Assembly: GCA_017546745.1 (NCBI GenBank)
Contig: JAFYRZ010000106.1
Location: forward strand, 1 to 5,874
From: Clostridia bacterium
GTDB lineage: Bacteria > Bacillota_A > Clostridia > Oscillospirales > CAG-272
DNA length: 5,874 nt
Direction of reading: 5' to 3'
Below the pieces are notes generated by a model, which did no database searches, was not told the DNA's origin, and worked only from the letters and a program-made list of their open reading frames with translations. Below are positions 1-5,874 of this stretch, piece by piece. Position 1 is the first letter of the stretch. Each line of letters opens with the position of its first letter. Position numbers and translations under genes: made by a program.

Positions 1-496
1 TCTTCACTGGGTCGCGAAGCCCCTCGGGGTAAAATCCAAGCCTTGCGCAAATGCGCATACAGTGCGTATCACACACAACGGCGGGCTTACGGTAGATGTC
101 GCCAAGGAGCATATTTGCGATCTTGCGCCCAACGCCGGGGAGGGTAAGAAGCGCGTCCATAGTATCGGGAAGAGTTCCGCCAAAGTCGCGCACGAGCATA
201 TCCGATGCGTCGATTATCGACCTCGCCTTCATACGGTAAAGACCGCAAGGGGTGATAATACGCTCAACGTCGGAGATATCCGCTGCGGCAAGCGCCTCTG
301 CAGTCGGGTATTTTTGGAAAAGCTCGCGGCAAACGATATTAACGCGCGCGTCGGTGCACTGTGCAGAGAGCCTGCCCATAACGAGAAGCCGCCAGGCATC
401 TCCCTCGTATTCAAGGCTGCACGCAGCGTCGGGATAGACCGCCCTTAAGCCCTCTACGACCTCTGCGAGTCTTTTTCTTTTTTCTGCCTTAGTCAT
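1..496 (-). CDS. nth: Endonuclease III (DNA glycosylase/AP lyase), C-terminus cut off by window edge
   Basis: This base-excision-repair enzyme removes oxidised pyrimidines from DNA and cleaves the resulting abasic site by beta-elimination. The frame is open from an ATG at 496-494 to the left edge, giving 165 residues of a family that usually has about 210. Visible motifs are LSAQCTD (residues 43-49; Q46 matches the E. coli helix-inserting Gln41), the helix-hairpin-helix LPGVGRKIAN (119-128) with catalytic Lys125, and CDTH (142-145) with catalytic Asp143. The Lys-Asp spacing of 18 equals that of E. coli Lys120/Asp138, which favours a bifunctional glycosylase/lyase over MutY, AlkA or Ogg families. 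The C-terminal four-Cys iron-sulfur loop would lie beyond the window, so its presence cannot be judged. The start overlaps the maf stop by 8 bases and has a GAGGAG ribosome site inside maf, so translation is probably coupled. No frameshift or stop is seen. Confidence 0.95.
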   Translation of the reverse strand, partial: MTKAEKRKRLAEVVEGLRAVYPDAACSLEYEGDAWRLLVMGRLSAQCTDARVNIVCRELFQKYPTAEALAAADISDVERIITPCGLYRMKARSIIDASDMLVRDFGGTLPDTMDALLTLPGVGRKIANMLLGDIYRKPAVVCDTHCMRICARLGFYPEGLRDPVK

Positions 497-1049
497 TCGT
501 TATCTCCTCGCAAAGCCTTTTTAAAAGCGTCATCGAAAGACCGACAACGGTATCAAAGTCACCGTCGTAGGAATCAACGAGCGCACCGCCAAGTCCCTGT
601 ATTCCGTAAGCGCCCGCCTTATCCATCGGCTCACCCGTCGCAACGTAGTCGGAGATCTCCTTTTCGGAAAGCGTGCGGAATATGACCGAGGTGGTTGCCG
701 TGCCGAAAAGGCACTTACCGCGGTAATGCACGGCAACGCCGGTATGAACTCTGTGGGTATTACCCGAGAGTGCGCTGAGCATCTCTCGGGCATTTTTCTC
801 CGAGGTCGGCTTTCCGAGCGCTACACCGTCAAGCTCAACGAGCGTGTCAGAGGATATAACGAGCGCATCGGGGTGGACGGTGGCTATCGGTTCACCCTTT
901 CTTACGGCAAGCATAGCAACCCCCTCACGGGGGTGAAGCCCCTCGGGAAGCGTCTCGTCCACCTCGGCGGTCAATATATCAAACTCAGGAAAAAGAGCCG
1001 ACAAAAGCTCTTTTCTGCGAGGTGATTTTGATGCAAGAATTATCTTCAT
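489..1049 (-). CDS. maf: Maf-family nucleotide pyrophosphatase, YhdE type (dTTP/UTP and modified pyrimidine nucleotides)
   Basis: This is a house-cleaning nucleoside-triphosphate pyrophosphatase that hydrolyses nucleotides to monophosphate plus pyrophosphate; the family is also linked to septum inhibition in Bacillus. All 186 residues are present, close to the usual 185-200. Motifs in order are ASKSPRRKELL (6-16, the Ser-x-Ser-Pro-Arg-Arg phosphate loop), AEVDE (28-32), ISSDTLV (65-71) with the conserved acid Asp68, GKP (79-81), SGNTHRVHTGV (95-105), ATGEPMDKAGAYGIQG (137-152) and VVGLSM (168-173). The GEPMDKAGAYGIQG block is the form found in YhdE/Bacillus Maf, as opposed to the EPL-x-CAG form of YceF (m7GTP) enzymes, so pyrimidine substrates are inferred. 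The start has AGGAG 6 bases upstream. It overlaps nth by 8 bases, and a 118-base gap separates it from the aldo/keto reductase gene upstream. Substrate choice is from family knowledge and is not tested here. Confidence 0.96.
   Translation of the reverse strand: MKIILASKSPRRKELLSALFPEFDILTAEVDETLPEGLHPREGVAMLAVRKGEPIATVHPDALVISSDTLVELDGVALGKPTSEKNAREMLSALSGNTHRVHTGVAVHYRGKCLFGTATTSVIFRTLSEKEISDYVATGEPMDKAGAYGIQGLGGALVDSYDGDFDTVVGLSMTLLKRLCEEITND
504..509 (-). promoter_or_regulatory. Ribosome binding site of nth, inside the end of maf
   Basis: Read on the minus strand this is GAGGAG, 7 bases before the ATG at 496. It lies wholly inside the last codons of maf (Glu-Glu), so ribosomes finishing maf clear or feed the nth start. 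It decides the nth start codon, since no other ATG nearby has such a site. Confidence 0.75.
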
Positions 1050-1055
1050 TCTTCT

Positions 1056-1060
1056 CTCCT
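1056..1060 (-). promoter_or_regulatory. Ribosome binding site of maf
   Basis: The minus strand reads AGGAG, 6 bases before the ATG at 1049. It supports the full 186-residue Maf reading, whose first residues MKIILASKSPRR match the usual family N-terminus. Confidence 0.8.
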
Positions 1061-1117
1061 GTTTTCCCTATAATTTCGCCTGTCGATTTACCGCAAAAGG
1101 GTGCGATAGACGGGGGC

Positions 1118-1131
1118 TTTTTTTAAAAAAA
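1118..1131. repeat. T7A7 palindrome in the gap between the reductase gene and maf
   Basis: Seven T are followed directly by seven A, a perfect 14-base palindrome. One half forms the T run of the minus-strand terminator candidate. On the plus strand the T run follows GGGGGC and a partly paired stem (1078-1117), so it can also serve as a T run for plus-strand transcripts. The rest of the 118-base gap holds no gene that I can support. Confidence 0.6.
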
Positions 1132-1161
1132 CAGCACTCTCCGTATCGCGAATCGGCAAGT
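1125..1161 (-). terminator. Possible rho-independent terminator after the aldo/keto reductase gene
   Basis: On the minus strand, ACTTGCCG (1161-1154) can pair with CGGAGAGT (1143-1136). This gives an 8-position stem with one G-A mismatch and one G-T pair around a 10-base loop that contains a further TCG/CGA match. After 4 bases comes a run of 7 T (1131-1125). It starts 6 bases past the reductase stop. The stem is weak and the 4-base gap before the T run is not ideal, so this is a moderate call. If real, it separates the reductase transcript from maf-nth. Confidence 0.35.
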
Positions 1162-1167
1162 CGGCGA

Positions 1168-2172
1168 TCAAAGAAAGGTTTTATAATCCTCGTAGTTTTT
1201 GCGTAATAACGTCGGTATATCCAAGCCATATGGACACTTTTGTTTACATTTTCCGCAGCTTAAGCAGTCCTCGATCTTCTTCATTTTCTCTCTCGACGAC
1301 TCGCTTAAGCAGCCCGCAACCGGAGAGCGGCGGATAAGAAGCGACATTCTCGCGCAGGTGTGTATCTCGATGCCCTGAGGACAGGGCGCACAGTATCCGC
1401 AGCCGCGACAGAATTCACCTATAAGCTCCTCGCGCTCACGAAGAACGAACTCGCGCATCTCGTCGTCCATTTTCGGAGGATCTTCATTATAGGAAAGAAA
1501 TTCCTCAAGCTCCGACTCTCTCTGTATACCCCAAATCGGTGCGACCGGGTACTCGGCAAGAAAGGCATACGCCACGTCCGAGCGAGTGATAAGTCCGCCC
1601 GCGAGAGCCTTCATACAGATAAATCCAACGTCAGTTTTCTCGCAAAGCCTAACGAGGCTTTCCTCCTTCTCGCCCGCAAGGTAGGAAAAGGGGAACTGCA
1701 GCGTTTCATAAAGACCGCTTCTTACCGCCTCCTCTGCAACGCTGAGTCTATGGTTCGTAATTCCGATATGGCGGATCATTCCCTTATCCTTTGCCTCAAG
1801 CATAGCCTCGTAAAGACCCGTGCCGTCGCCAGGCTTCGGGCAAAAGTCGGGATTGTGGAACTGGTATATGTCGATATGATCGGTCTTTAAGAGCGAAAGG
1901 CTGGTGTTAAGGTCGCGCCAAAAGCTCTCAACGTTTTTTGCAGTCGTTTTGGTTGATATGATAATATTCTCACGGACGTCAGAAAGAGCGAGGCCTATCT
2001 TTTCCTCGCTATCGGTATACATTCTCGCGGTATCGAAATAATTGATGCCGCCCTCGTATGCTCGCCTTAAGATCTTAACAGCGTCGTCCTTATCAACGCG
2101 CTGTACGGGGAGCGCGCCAAAGCCGTTTTTGGTAACGTGAAGCTCGGTTCTTCCAAGTCTTATCATTTCCAT
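1168..2172 (-). CDS. Aldo/keto reductase with two C-terminal 4Fe-4S motifs
   Basis: The protein has 334 residues from the chosen start. An aldo/keto reductase barrel (about 4-235) carries the full catalytic set Asp47, Tyr52, Lys75 and His106, seen in FDTARMY (46-52), STK (73-75) and YQFHNP (103-108). GITN (137-140) and CMKALAGG (186-193) are further family blocks. The C-terminus has CRGCGYCAPCPQGI (255-268; Cys255, 258, 261, 264) and CLSCGKCKQKCPYG (303-316; Cys303, 306, 309, 313), which are ferredoxin-like cluster sites. Such proteins are common in anaerobes and are thought to pass electrons between the clusters and a nicotinamide-linked or similar reduction, but their substrates are mostly unknown, so no symbol is given. 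The frame stays open to 2253, but the ATG at 2172 has GAGGTG just upstream and gives the usual N-terminus MEMIRLGRTEL. It begins 1 base after the stop of the upstream small gene. No signal peptide is seen, so it is cytosolic. Confidence 0.93.
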   Translation of the reverse strand: MEMIRLGRTELHVTKNGFGALPVQRVDKDDAVKILRRAYEGGINYFDTARMYTDSEEKIGLALSDVRENIIISTKTTAKNVESFWRDLNTSLSLLKTDHIDIYQFHNPDFCPKPGDGTGLYEAMLEAKDKGMIRHIGITNHRLSVAEEAVRSGLYETLQFPFSYLAGEKEESLVRLCEKTDVGFICMKALAGGLITRSDVAYAFLAEYPVAPIWGIQRESELEEFLSYNEDPPKMDDEMREFVLREREELIGEFCRGCGYCAPCPQGIEIHTCARMSLLIRRSPVAGCLSESSREKMKKIEDCLSCGKCKQKCPYGLDIPTLLRKNYEDYKTFL

Positions 2173-2173
2173 A

Positions 2174-2503
2174 TCACACCTCGTTAAGAAGCTCAACCGA
2201 GCCCTCGTAAAGATTATGGCATACCTCTCCCATAGAGGGGTATTTTTCCTCAAAGGAAAGCTCCTCTACCCTGCCCTCGTGGAGTAAGACGCTCTCCTTG
2301 TCGTGGTAGGTAAGAACTACGTATCTTCCGATACCGTCGCGCCCACACTCACCGATATAAAAGGTCGCATCCTCCATCTGATAGAGCCTTATGCGAGAGC
2401 CGCAAGCCACGGAGAATATTTCCTCCTTAACCGCACCGTCAACCTCTTCTCCGTCAGAAAAGTATGTGTAAACGTAATTGAATTTTAAGGTGTATTTTTC
2501 CAT
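2174..2503 (-). CDS. Uncharacterised acidic protein, 109 residues, coupled to the reductase
   Basis: I do not recognise this protein. It reads without interruption for 109 residues from the ATG at 2503, which has GGAG 6 bases upstream. An in-frame ATG at 2515 would add 4 residues, but it has no ribosome site and its second codon is part of that GGAG. The protein is strongly acidic (22 Asp/Glu against 10 Lys/Arg), aromatic-rich near the N-terminus (Tyr4, Phe8, Tyr10, Tyr12, Tyr14, Phe15), and looks mostly beta-strand up to about residue 80, with a short helical end. It has three separate Cys (34, 53, 95) and no CxxC, no signal peptide and no membrane segment, so it is probably a small soluble cytosolic protein. 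Its stop (TGA at 2176-2174) is one base from the reductase start, so the two are probably one operon; that suggests but does not show a shared role. Coding status rests on frame length, ribosome site and gene spacing. Confidence 0.8.
   Translation of the reverse strand: MEKYTLKFNYVYTYFSDGEEVDGAVKEEIFSVACGSRIRLYQMEDATFYIGECGRDGIGRYVVLTYHDKESVLLHEGRVEELSFEEKYPSMGEVCHNLYEGSVELLNEV
2177..2182 (-). promoter_or_regulatory. Ribosome binding site of the aldo/keto reductase gene
   Basis: GAGGTG on the minus strand, 4 bases before the ATG at 2172 (6 bases from its GAGG core). It overlaps the final codons of the upstream gene, as expected for coupled translation. It rules out the longer reading from 2253, whose first 27 residues would overlap that gene in another frame. 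Confidence 0.7.
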
Positions 2504-2509
2504 TTTCAG

Positions 2510-2513
2510 CTCC
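2510..2513 (-). promoter_or_regulatory. Ribosome binding site deciding the start of the 109-residue protein
   Basis: GGAG on the minus strand followed by CTGAAA and then the ATG at 2503. The other in-frame ATG at 2515 is preceded by an AT-rich stretch with no such site, so 2503 is preferred. Confidence 0.6.
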
Positions 2514-2553
2514 ATATGACAACATTTATTTACAAAACTGCCACTTTAGGGTG

Positions 2554-2581
2554 GTTATAAGATACGGGAAAGCCTTAACAA
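2554..2581 (-). promoter_or_regulatory. Candidate sigma-A promoter for the small gene and reductase
   Basis: On the minus strand TTGTTA (2581-2576) and TATAAC (2559-2554) are 16 bases apart, matching the -35 and -10 consensus at 4 of 6 and 5 of 6 positions. The start would fall near 2547, leaving a leader of about 45 bases. The -35 box lies in the loop and arm of the pheT terminator hairpin. This is a match by eye only and could be chance. Confidence 0.35.
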
Positions 2582-2595
2582 GAGGCTTTCCCGTA
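2563..2595 (-). terminator. Hairpin terminator of the pheST operon
   Basis: TACGGGAAAGCCT (2563-2575) and AGGCTTTCCCGTA (2583-2595) are a perfect 13-bp inverted repeat around a 7-base loop, 9 bases past the pheT stop. On the minus strand the hairpin is followed by TCTTATAA, a short and broken T-rich stretch rather than a clean run, while the plus-strand flank has no T run at all. Position and stem strength support a terminator of the pheST transcript. The poor T run means read-through into the next gene is possible. Confidence 0.7.
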
Positions 2596-2604
2596 CGAAT
2601 GATC

Positions 2605-4974
2605 TTACTGCTTAAATACAACTCCGATATTAGCAAGCGCCGCGCAAACCGCATCAACGGTAGGCATAAGCTCCTGCTTGGAGAGGGTCTTTTCCTTAGA
2701 GATAAAGGTAAAGCGGAGGGTAAGTGCCACAGCGCCGTCCTTCTCGTAGATATCCTTAACGAGAACGCCTGTGAGGATATCGCCTGCTGCTCCCTTTGCC
2801 GCCTTTACCGCCTCGTCAAACGAGAGGGTCGAGATATCGGTGCTGAAGGTCACGTCGATATCGATCGCGGGGAACTTAGAGGGCTCGGCATACTTGACCG
2901 GAGCGGGCTTAACAGAAGCAAAATCCTCAACCGTGATCTCAAAGAATGCGATAGCACTCTTCTTGTCGATCGCCGCGAGGGTGGTGGGATGAGGAACGGA
3001 AATAAATCCGACCTTAACGCCGTCAGCATAAACGCCAAAGGTATTTACAGGGTGGCAGAAGGACTCGTCCGCCTCTACCGACACGAAGGAGGGGGTCTTG
3101 TGGAGAATATTCTCAAATATCTCGACAACCGCATCGCGTGCGCGCATAAATACCTCTTCCTCACTCTCGGTCTTGGAATAGATCACAGCGCCGAGGTGCT
3201 TCTCCTCGTTGCACTCACCGTTTTCACGAAGTCCGTTTACGGTATGACCGATCTCAAAGATCGAAAAGTCGTCCGAGTAGGAGCGGTTATCCTTGGTAAA
3301 GGAAAGGAGGGTGGGTATCATAGTATTTCTGATATACTGATGATCGGGGGTCTGCGCGTTGATAACGCGAACACCGCGCTTTGTATCGATACAAAGATCC
3401 TTGTTCTTCTGCTCGTCAAACCAGATGTAGGAGTGTACCTCGTGCATGCGGTATGAGGAAACGAGAAGGTCCTTCATTCTATCCTCCGCCGACTTCTCTA
3501 CCTCGGTGCGAACAGGAGCAAGAGGGCTCTTGGAGGTGAATATCTCAAAGTTATCGTAGCCGTAGATACGGGTGATCTCCTCGATGATATCCGCCTTTAT
3601 CGTAACGTCCTTGGTAGCGCGCCAGGAGGGTACGGTAACGGTGAAGCTGTCACCCTCGCGTACTACCTTAAAGCCAAGGCCGGTAAGGGTCTTAACGATA
3701 GTGTCGGAGGGGATATCGATACCTGTGTAACGGTCAACGTATCTCTTATCAAAATCAAGGGTAATGGTGGGATAACGGTTAACGTATCTGTCGGAGAAGG
3801 AGGAAATTACCTTAACGCCCACATCGCAATCGGAAAGAAGCTTAAGAAGTCTTTCGGTAGCGATCCTGCAAAGCTCAGGGTCAAGCATTTTCTCGTATCT
3901 CATAGAAGCGTCGGTACGAAGTCCGAGTCTTGTGGTGGTCTTTCTTACCGAAACACCGTCAAAGGTAGCCGACTCAAGAAGAAGCGAGGTGGTCGTATCG
4001 TCGATCTTAGACGCGTCACCGCCCATAACGCCCGCGATAGCAACGGGTACGTTACCCGAGGTTATCATAAGCATCTTGTCGTCGATATTTCTCTCAACAC
4101 CGTCGAGCGTTACGAACTTAAGACCCTCGGAGAAGGTCTGCACCTCGATCTTATCAACCTTTGCGTTATCAAACGCGTGCATAGGCTGACCGATCTCCAT
4201 CATAACGTAGTTGGTAAGGTCGGCAAGGAAGTTGATCGCGCGAGAGCCGCAGTAGAAAAGGCGGATGCGCATATTCACGGGGCTTACCTTACGGGTAACG
4301 TTCTCTACCTTGATAGCCGAGTAGCGCCAAACGAGGTCGGTCGCCTTAACGTCGATCTCGACCGCGGGAAGCTCGGAATAGACCGAGGTATCGGTAAGGT
4401 CGAGCGCCTTAAGCTCTCTGCCGGTTATGGTAGCGAACTCGCGCGCCATACCGTAGTGGCTCCAAAGGTCGGGGCGGTTGGTAAGAGACTTATTGTCGAC
4501 CTCGAAGATGATATCGTCAATGTCGTAAACGGTCTTGATATCGGTGCCGAGAGGAATGTCATCGGTGATATCCCAGATGCCCGAATTATCATCGCTGATG
4601 CCAAGCTCTGCCTCAGAGCAGCACATACCGTAGGAAAGAAAGCCGCCGACGGTAGCCGCCGCGATCTTATTTCCCTGCACGGAGCCGCCATTCGTCGCGA
4701 GGGCAACCTTCATTCCCTCTCTTACGTTGGGCGCGCCGCAAACGATGTCAACGACCTCGTCACCCTTGTCCACCTTAAGAAGATGGAGCTTCTTCGAGGT
4801 GGGGTGGTTCTCTACGGAAAGGATCCTTGCTACGACAACGCCGTAGGTATCCTCGCCCTTTACGATTATATCCTCTACCTCTGCGGTAGAAAGCGTGAAA
4901 TTATGGATAAGAGCCTTTTTGTCAAGACCCGAGAGGTCAACGAAATCGCCTATCCAGTTCATTGATAATAACAT
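2605..4974 (-). CDS. pheT: Phenylalanine--tRNA ligase beta subunit
   Basis: This is the beta chain of the cytosolic alpha2-beta2 enzyme that charges tRNA-Phe; it binds the tRNA and edits mischarged Tyr-tRNA-Phe. At 789 residues it has the normal full length (about 785-805). Domains in order are an EMAP-like tRNA-binding domain (about 40-150, with ENHPTSKKLHLLKVD and VCGAPNVREGM), a linker SYGMCCSEAELGI (114-126) and NKSLTNRPDLWSHYGMARE (161-179), the B3/B4 editing domain (about 210-385, with FLADLTNYVMMEIGQPMHAFD and GVMGG 315-319), the B5 domain (about 400-475, ending IIEEITRIYGYDN), the inactive synthetase-like core (about 495-685) and the FDX-ACB anticodon-binding domain (about 697-789, beginning SKFPAIDIDV). 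The ATG at 4974 is chosen because GGAGG lies 8 bases upstream and MLLSMNWIGDFV is the usual N-terminus. It follows pheS by 17 bases in the standard pheST operon. It looks intact. Confidence 0.98.
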   Translation of the reverse strand: MLLSMNWIGDFVDLSGLDKKALIHNFTLSTAEVEDIIVKGEDTYGVVVARILSVENHPTSKKLHLLKVDKGDEVVDIVCGAPNVREGMKVALATNGGSVQGNKIAAATVGGFLSYGMCCSEAELGISDDNSGIWDITDDIPLGTDIKTVYDIDDIIFEVDNKSLTNRPDLWSHYGMAREFATITGRELKALDLTDTSVYSELPAVEIDVKATDLVWRYSAIKVENVTRKVSPVNMRIRLFYCGSRAINFLADLTNYVMMEIGQPMHAFDNAKVDKIEVQTFSEGLKFVTLDGVERNIDDKMLMITSGNVPVAIAGVMGGDASKIDDTTTSLLLESATFDGVSVRKTTTRLGLRTDASMRYEKMLDPELCRIATERLLKLLSDCDVGVKVISSFSDRYVNRYPTITLDFDKRYVDRYTGIDIPSDTIVKTLTGLGFKVVREGDSFTVTVPSWRATKDVTIKADIIEEITRIYGYDNFEIFTSKSPLAPVRTEVEKSAEDRMKDLLVSSYRMHEVHSYIWFDEQKNKDLCIDTKRGVRVINAQTPDHQYIRNTMIPTLLSFTKDNRSYSDDFSIFEIGHTVNGLRENGECNEEKHLGAVIYSKTESEEEVFMRARDAVVEIFENILHKTPSFVSVEADESFCHPVNTFGVYADGVKVGFISVPHPTTLAAIDKKSAIAFFEITVEDFASVKPAPVKYAEPSKFPAIDIDVTFSTDISTLSFDEAVKAAKGAAGDILTGVLVKDIYEKDGAVALTLRFTFISKEKTLSKQELMPTVDAVCAALANIGVVFKQ

Positions 4975-4982
4975 TTCTTTTC

Positions 4983-4987
4983 CCTCC
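4983..4987 (-). promoter_or_regulatory. Ribosome binding site of pheT
   Basis: GGAGG on the minus strand, within GGGAGGGA, 8 bases before the ATG at 4974. It fixes the start against a longer reading that begins with a TTG codon overlapping the pheS stop, and against the inner ATG at 4962. Confidence 0.8.
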
Positions 4988-4991
4988 CAAA

Positions 4992-5874
4992 TCAAAGCGA
5001 CTTGAACTGCGAGAGCGCCTTAAGGCTTCCCGAGTTGAAATCACGAATATCCTTTACGCCGTATCTCATCATCGCAAGTCTCGTAAGACCGAGACCGAAC
5101 GCAAAGCCGGAGTATTTCTCGGTATCGATACCGCCCTCGGAAAGAACGTTCGGGTGTATCATACCGCAGGGGCAAAGCTCAAGCCAGCCGGAGTTCTTAC
5201 AGGAGGGACAGCCCTCACCGCCGCAGATCTCGCAGTTGATGTCAAGCTCAAAGCCGGGCTCAACGAACGGGAAAAATCCGGGGCGAAGTCTTACCTTAAC
5301 GTCGCGCTTAAAGACCTCGGAGAGCATCGTCTTCATAAAGTAGATAAGGTTGGAGATCGAGATATTCTCGTCGATCATCATACCCTCCATCTGGAAGAAG
5401 GTGTTCTCGTGGCACGCGTCGGTAGACTCGTTTCTGAAGCATCTGCCGGGGAAGATCGCGCGCAGGGGTGCGCCGTACTTCTTCATAATGTAATTCTGTG
5501 CCGCGGAGGTATGGGTCTTAAGAAGCTGACCGTTATCAAGATAATAGGTATCCTGCATATCTCTTGCGGGGTGGTGCTTAGGGATATTAAGCGCCTCGAA
5601 GCACTTATAGTCGTCAACTATCTCGTCGTAGTTCTCGATAGTAAAGCCCATGCTCGTGAAGATCTCTTCAACCTCACGGGTGGCGAGGGTAATGGGGTGA
5701 TAGGAGCCAACCTCACGCGCCGCCTTAAGGGTGGGGTTATACTTCTTTGCGTTTCTTACCTGCGCCTCGATCTCTGCCTTACGCAAAGCCTCGGTAGCCT
5801 CGGTAAGCGCGTCCTCTACCTCGGTCTTGAGTCCGTTGATAAGCTGGCCCGCAGCCTTCTTATCCGCAACGTCA
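4992..5874 (-). CDS. pheS: Phenylalanine--tRNA ligase alpha subunit, N-terminus cut off by window edge
   Basis: This is the catalytic chain of the class II phenylalanyl-tRNA synthetase, working with PheT. The last 293 residues are visible; the frame runs on through the right edge, so about 45-50 residues of a usual 340 are missing. The first visible part (1-45) is the Lys/Glu/Ala-rich end of the N-terminal coiled coil. Counted from the window edge, motifs are HPIT (59-62, motif 1), KTHTSAAQ (119-126), FRNES (146-150) and FFQMEG (159-164) of motif 2, and GFAFGLGLTRLAMMRYG (256-272, motif 3). The Ala in GFAFG (258) corresponds to E. coli Ala294 in the phenylalanine pocket. A Cys-rich knuckle has Cys214, 217, 222 and 225 (CxxC-x4-CxxC), then Cys234 and Cys236, before GMIHPNVL; the four-Cys part is seen in many Bacillota PheS. 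A TTG at 5786 is internal and not the start. Any leader control such as a T-box would be outside the window. Confidence 0.97.
   Translation of the reverse strand, partial: DVADKKAAGQLINGLKTEVEDALTEATEALRKAEIEAQVRNAKKYNPTLKAAREVGSYHPITLATREVEEIFTSMGFTIENYDEIVDDYKCFEALNIPKHHPARDMQDTYYLDNGQLLKTHTSAAQNYIMKKYGAPLRAIFPGRCFRNESTDACHENTFFQMEGMMIDENISISNLIYFMKTMLSEVFKRDVKVRLRPGFFPFVEPGFELDINCEICGGEGCPSCKNSGWLELCPCGMIHPNVLSEGGIDTEKYSGFAFGLGLTRLAMMRYGVKDIRDFNSGSLKALSQFKSL

Noticed and set aside
62..448. Plus-strand open frame of 128 codons at the left end
   Set aside because: The minus strand here encodes endonuclease III with its catalytic Lys and Asp intact, so this frame is a shadow.
1067..1096. Possible promoter for maf-nth: TTGCGG, 18 bases, TATAGG on the minus strand
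   Set aside because: It matches consensus at only 3 of 6 and 4 of 6 positions, and the transcript would start at about the ribosome site itself, leaving almost no leader.
2173..2253. N-terminal extension of the aldo/keto reductase to an upstream ATG at 2253
   Set aside because: The extension overlaps the upstream gene in another frame, is not similar to the family N-terminus, and the ATG at 2172 has a good ribosome site.
2541..2554. Small hairpin CCAC/GTGG followed on the minus strand by CAGTTTTG
   Set aside because: A stem of only 4-5 pairs with a 4-base T run is too weak to call a second terminator; chance is likely.
2551..3456. Long plus-strand open frame of 301 codons opposite pheT
   Set aside because: It lies antisense to the well-supported FDX-ACB and core regions of PheT, and its translation shows no family motif. 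Long antisense frames are common opposite genes with strong codon bias.
4177..4965. Plus-strand open frame of 262 codons opposite the 5' part of pheT
   Set aside because: It is antisense to conserved PheT domains, has no recognisable motif or ribosome site that I can see, and is best explained as a codon-bias shadow.
5786..5874. TTG at 5786 as the start of pheS
   Set aside because: The frame stays open upstream to the window edge and encodes typical PheS coiled-coil sequence (for example AAGQLINGLK), so the true start lies outside the window.

Overview
The window is a compact stretch of bacterial chromosome with every supported gene on the minus strand. It looks like an uncultured anaerobic member of the Bacillota (class Clostridia or close to it). 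The reasons are strong Shine-Dalgarno sites of the GGAGG type, the pheS-pheT order, a PheS with a Cys-rich knuckle, an aldo/keto reductase with two ferredoxin-like iron-sulfur motifs, and mid-range GC. The taxon is an inference; no marker here fixes it.

Reading in the direction of transcription, from right to left: (1) the phenylalanyl-tRNA synthetase operon, with pheS entering from the right edge without its N-terminus and pheT complete 17 bases downstream; (2) a 13-bp perfect inverted repeat just after the pheT stop, the probable end of the pheST transcript, with a candidate promoter overlapping it; (3) a 109-residue acidic protein of unknown function, coupled at a 1-base gap to an aldo/keto reductase with two 4Fe-4S motifs; (4) a 118-base intergenic stretch with a weak terminator-like hairpin and a T7A7 palindrome; (5) maf, a nucleotide pyrophosphatase of the YhdE type, overlapping by 8 bases (6) nth, endonuclease III, which leaves through the left edge before its iron-sulfur cluster.

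The first pair charges tRNA-Phe. The second pair is probably co-translated, but its shared role is unknown. The third pair joins two genome-maintenance functions: Maf removes non-canonical or excess pyrimidine nucleotides from the pool and Nth cuts oxidised pyrimidines out of DNA.

This is essentially a housekeeping region. I saw no mobile element, CRISPR array, tRNA, rRNA or phage gene, and I find no convincing new multi-gene system. The items most worth a second look are the uncharacterised protein coupled to the iron-sulfur reductase, the maf-nth overlap, and the structured DNA in the two intergenic gaps.
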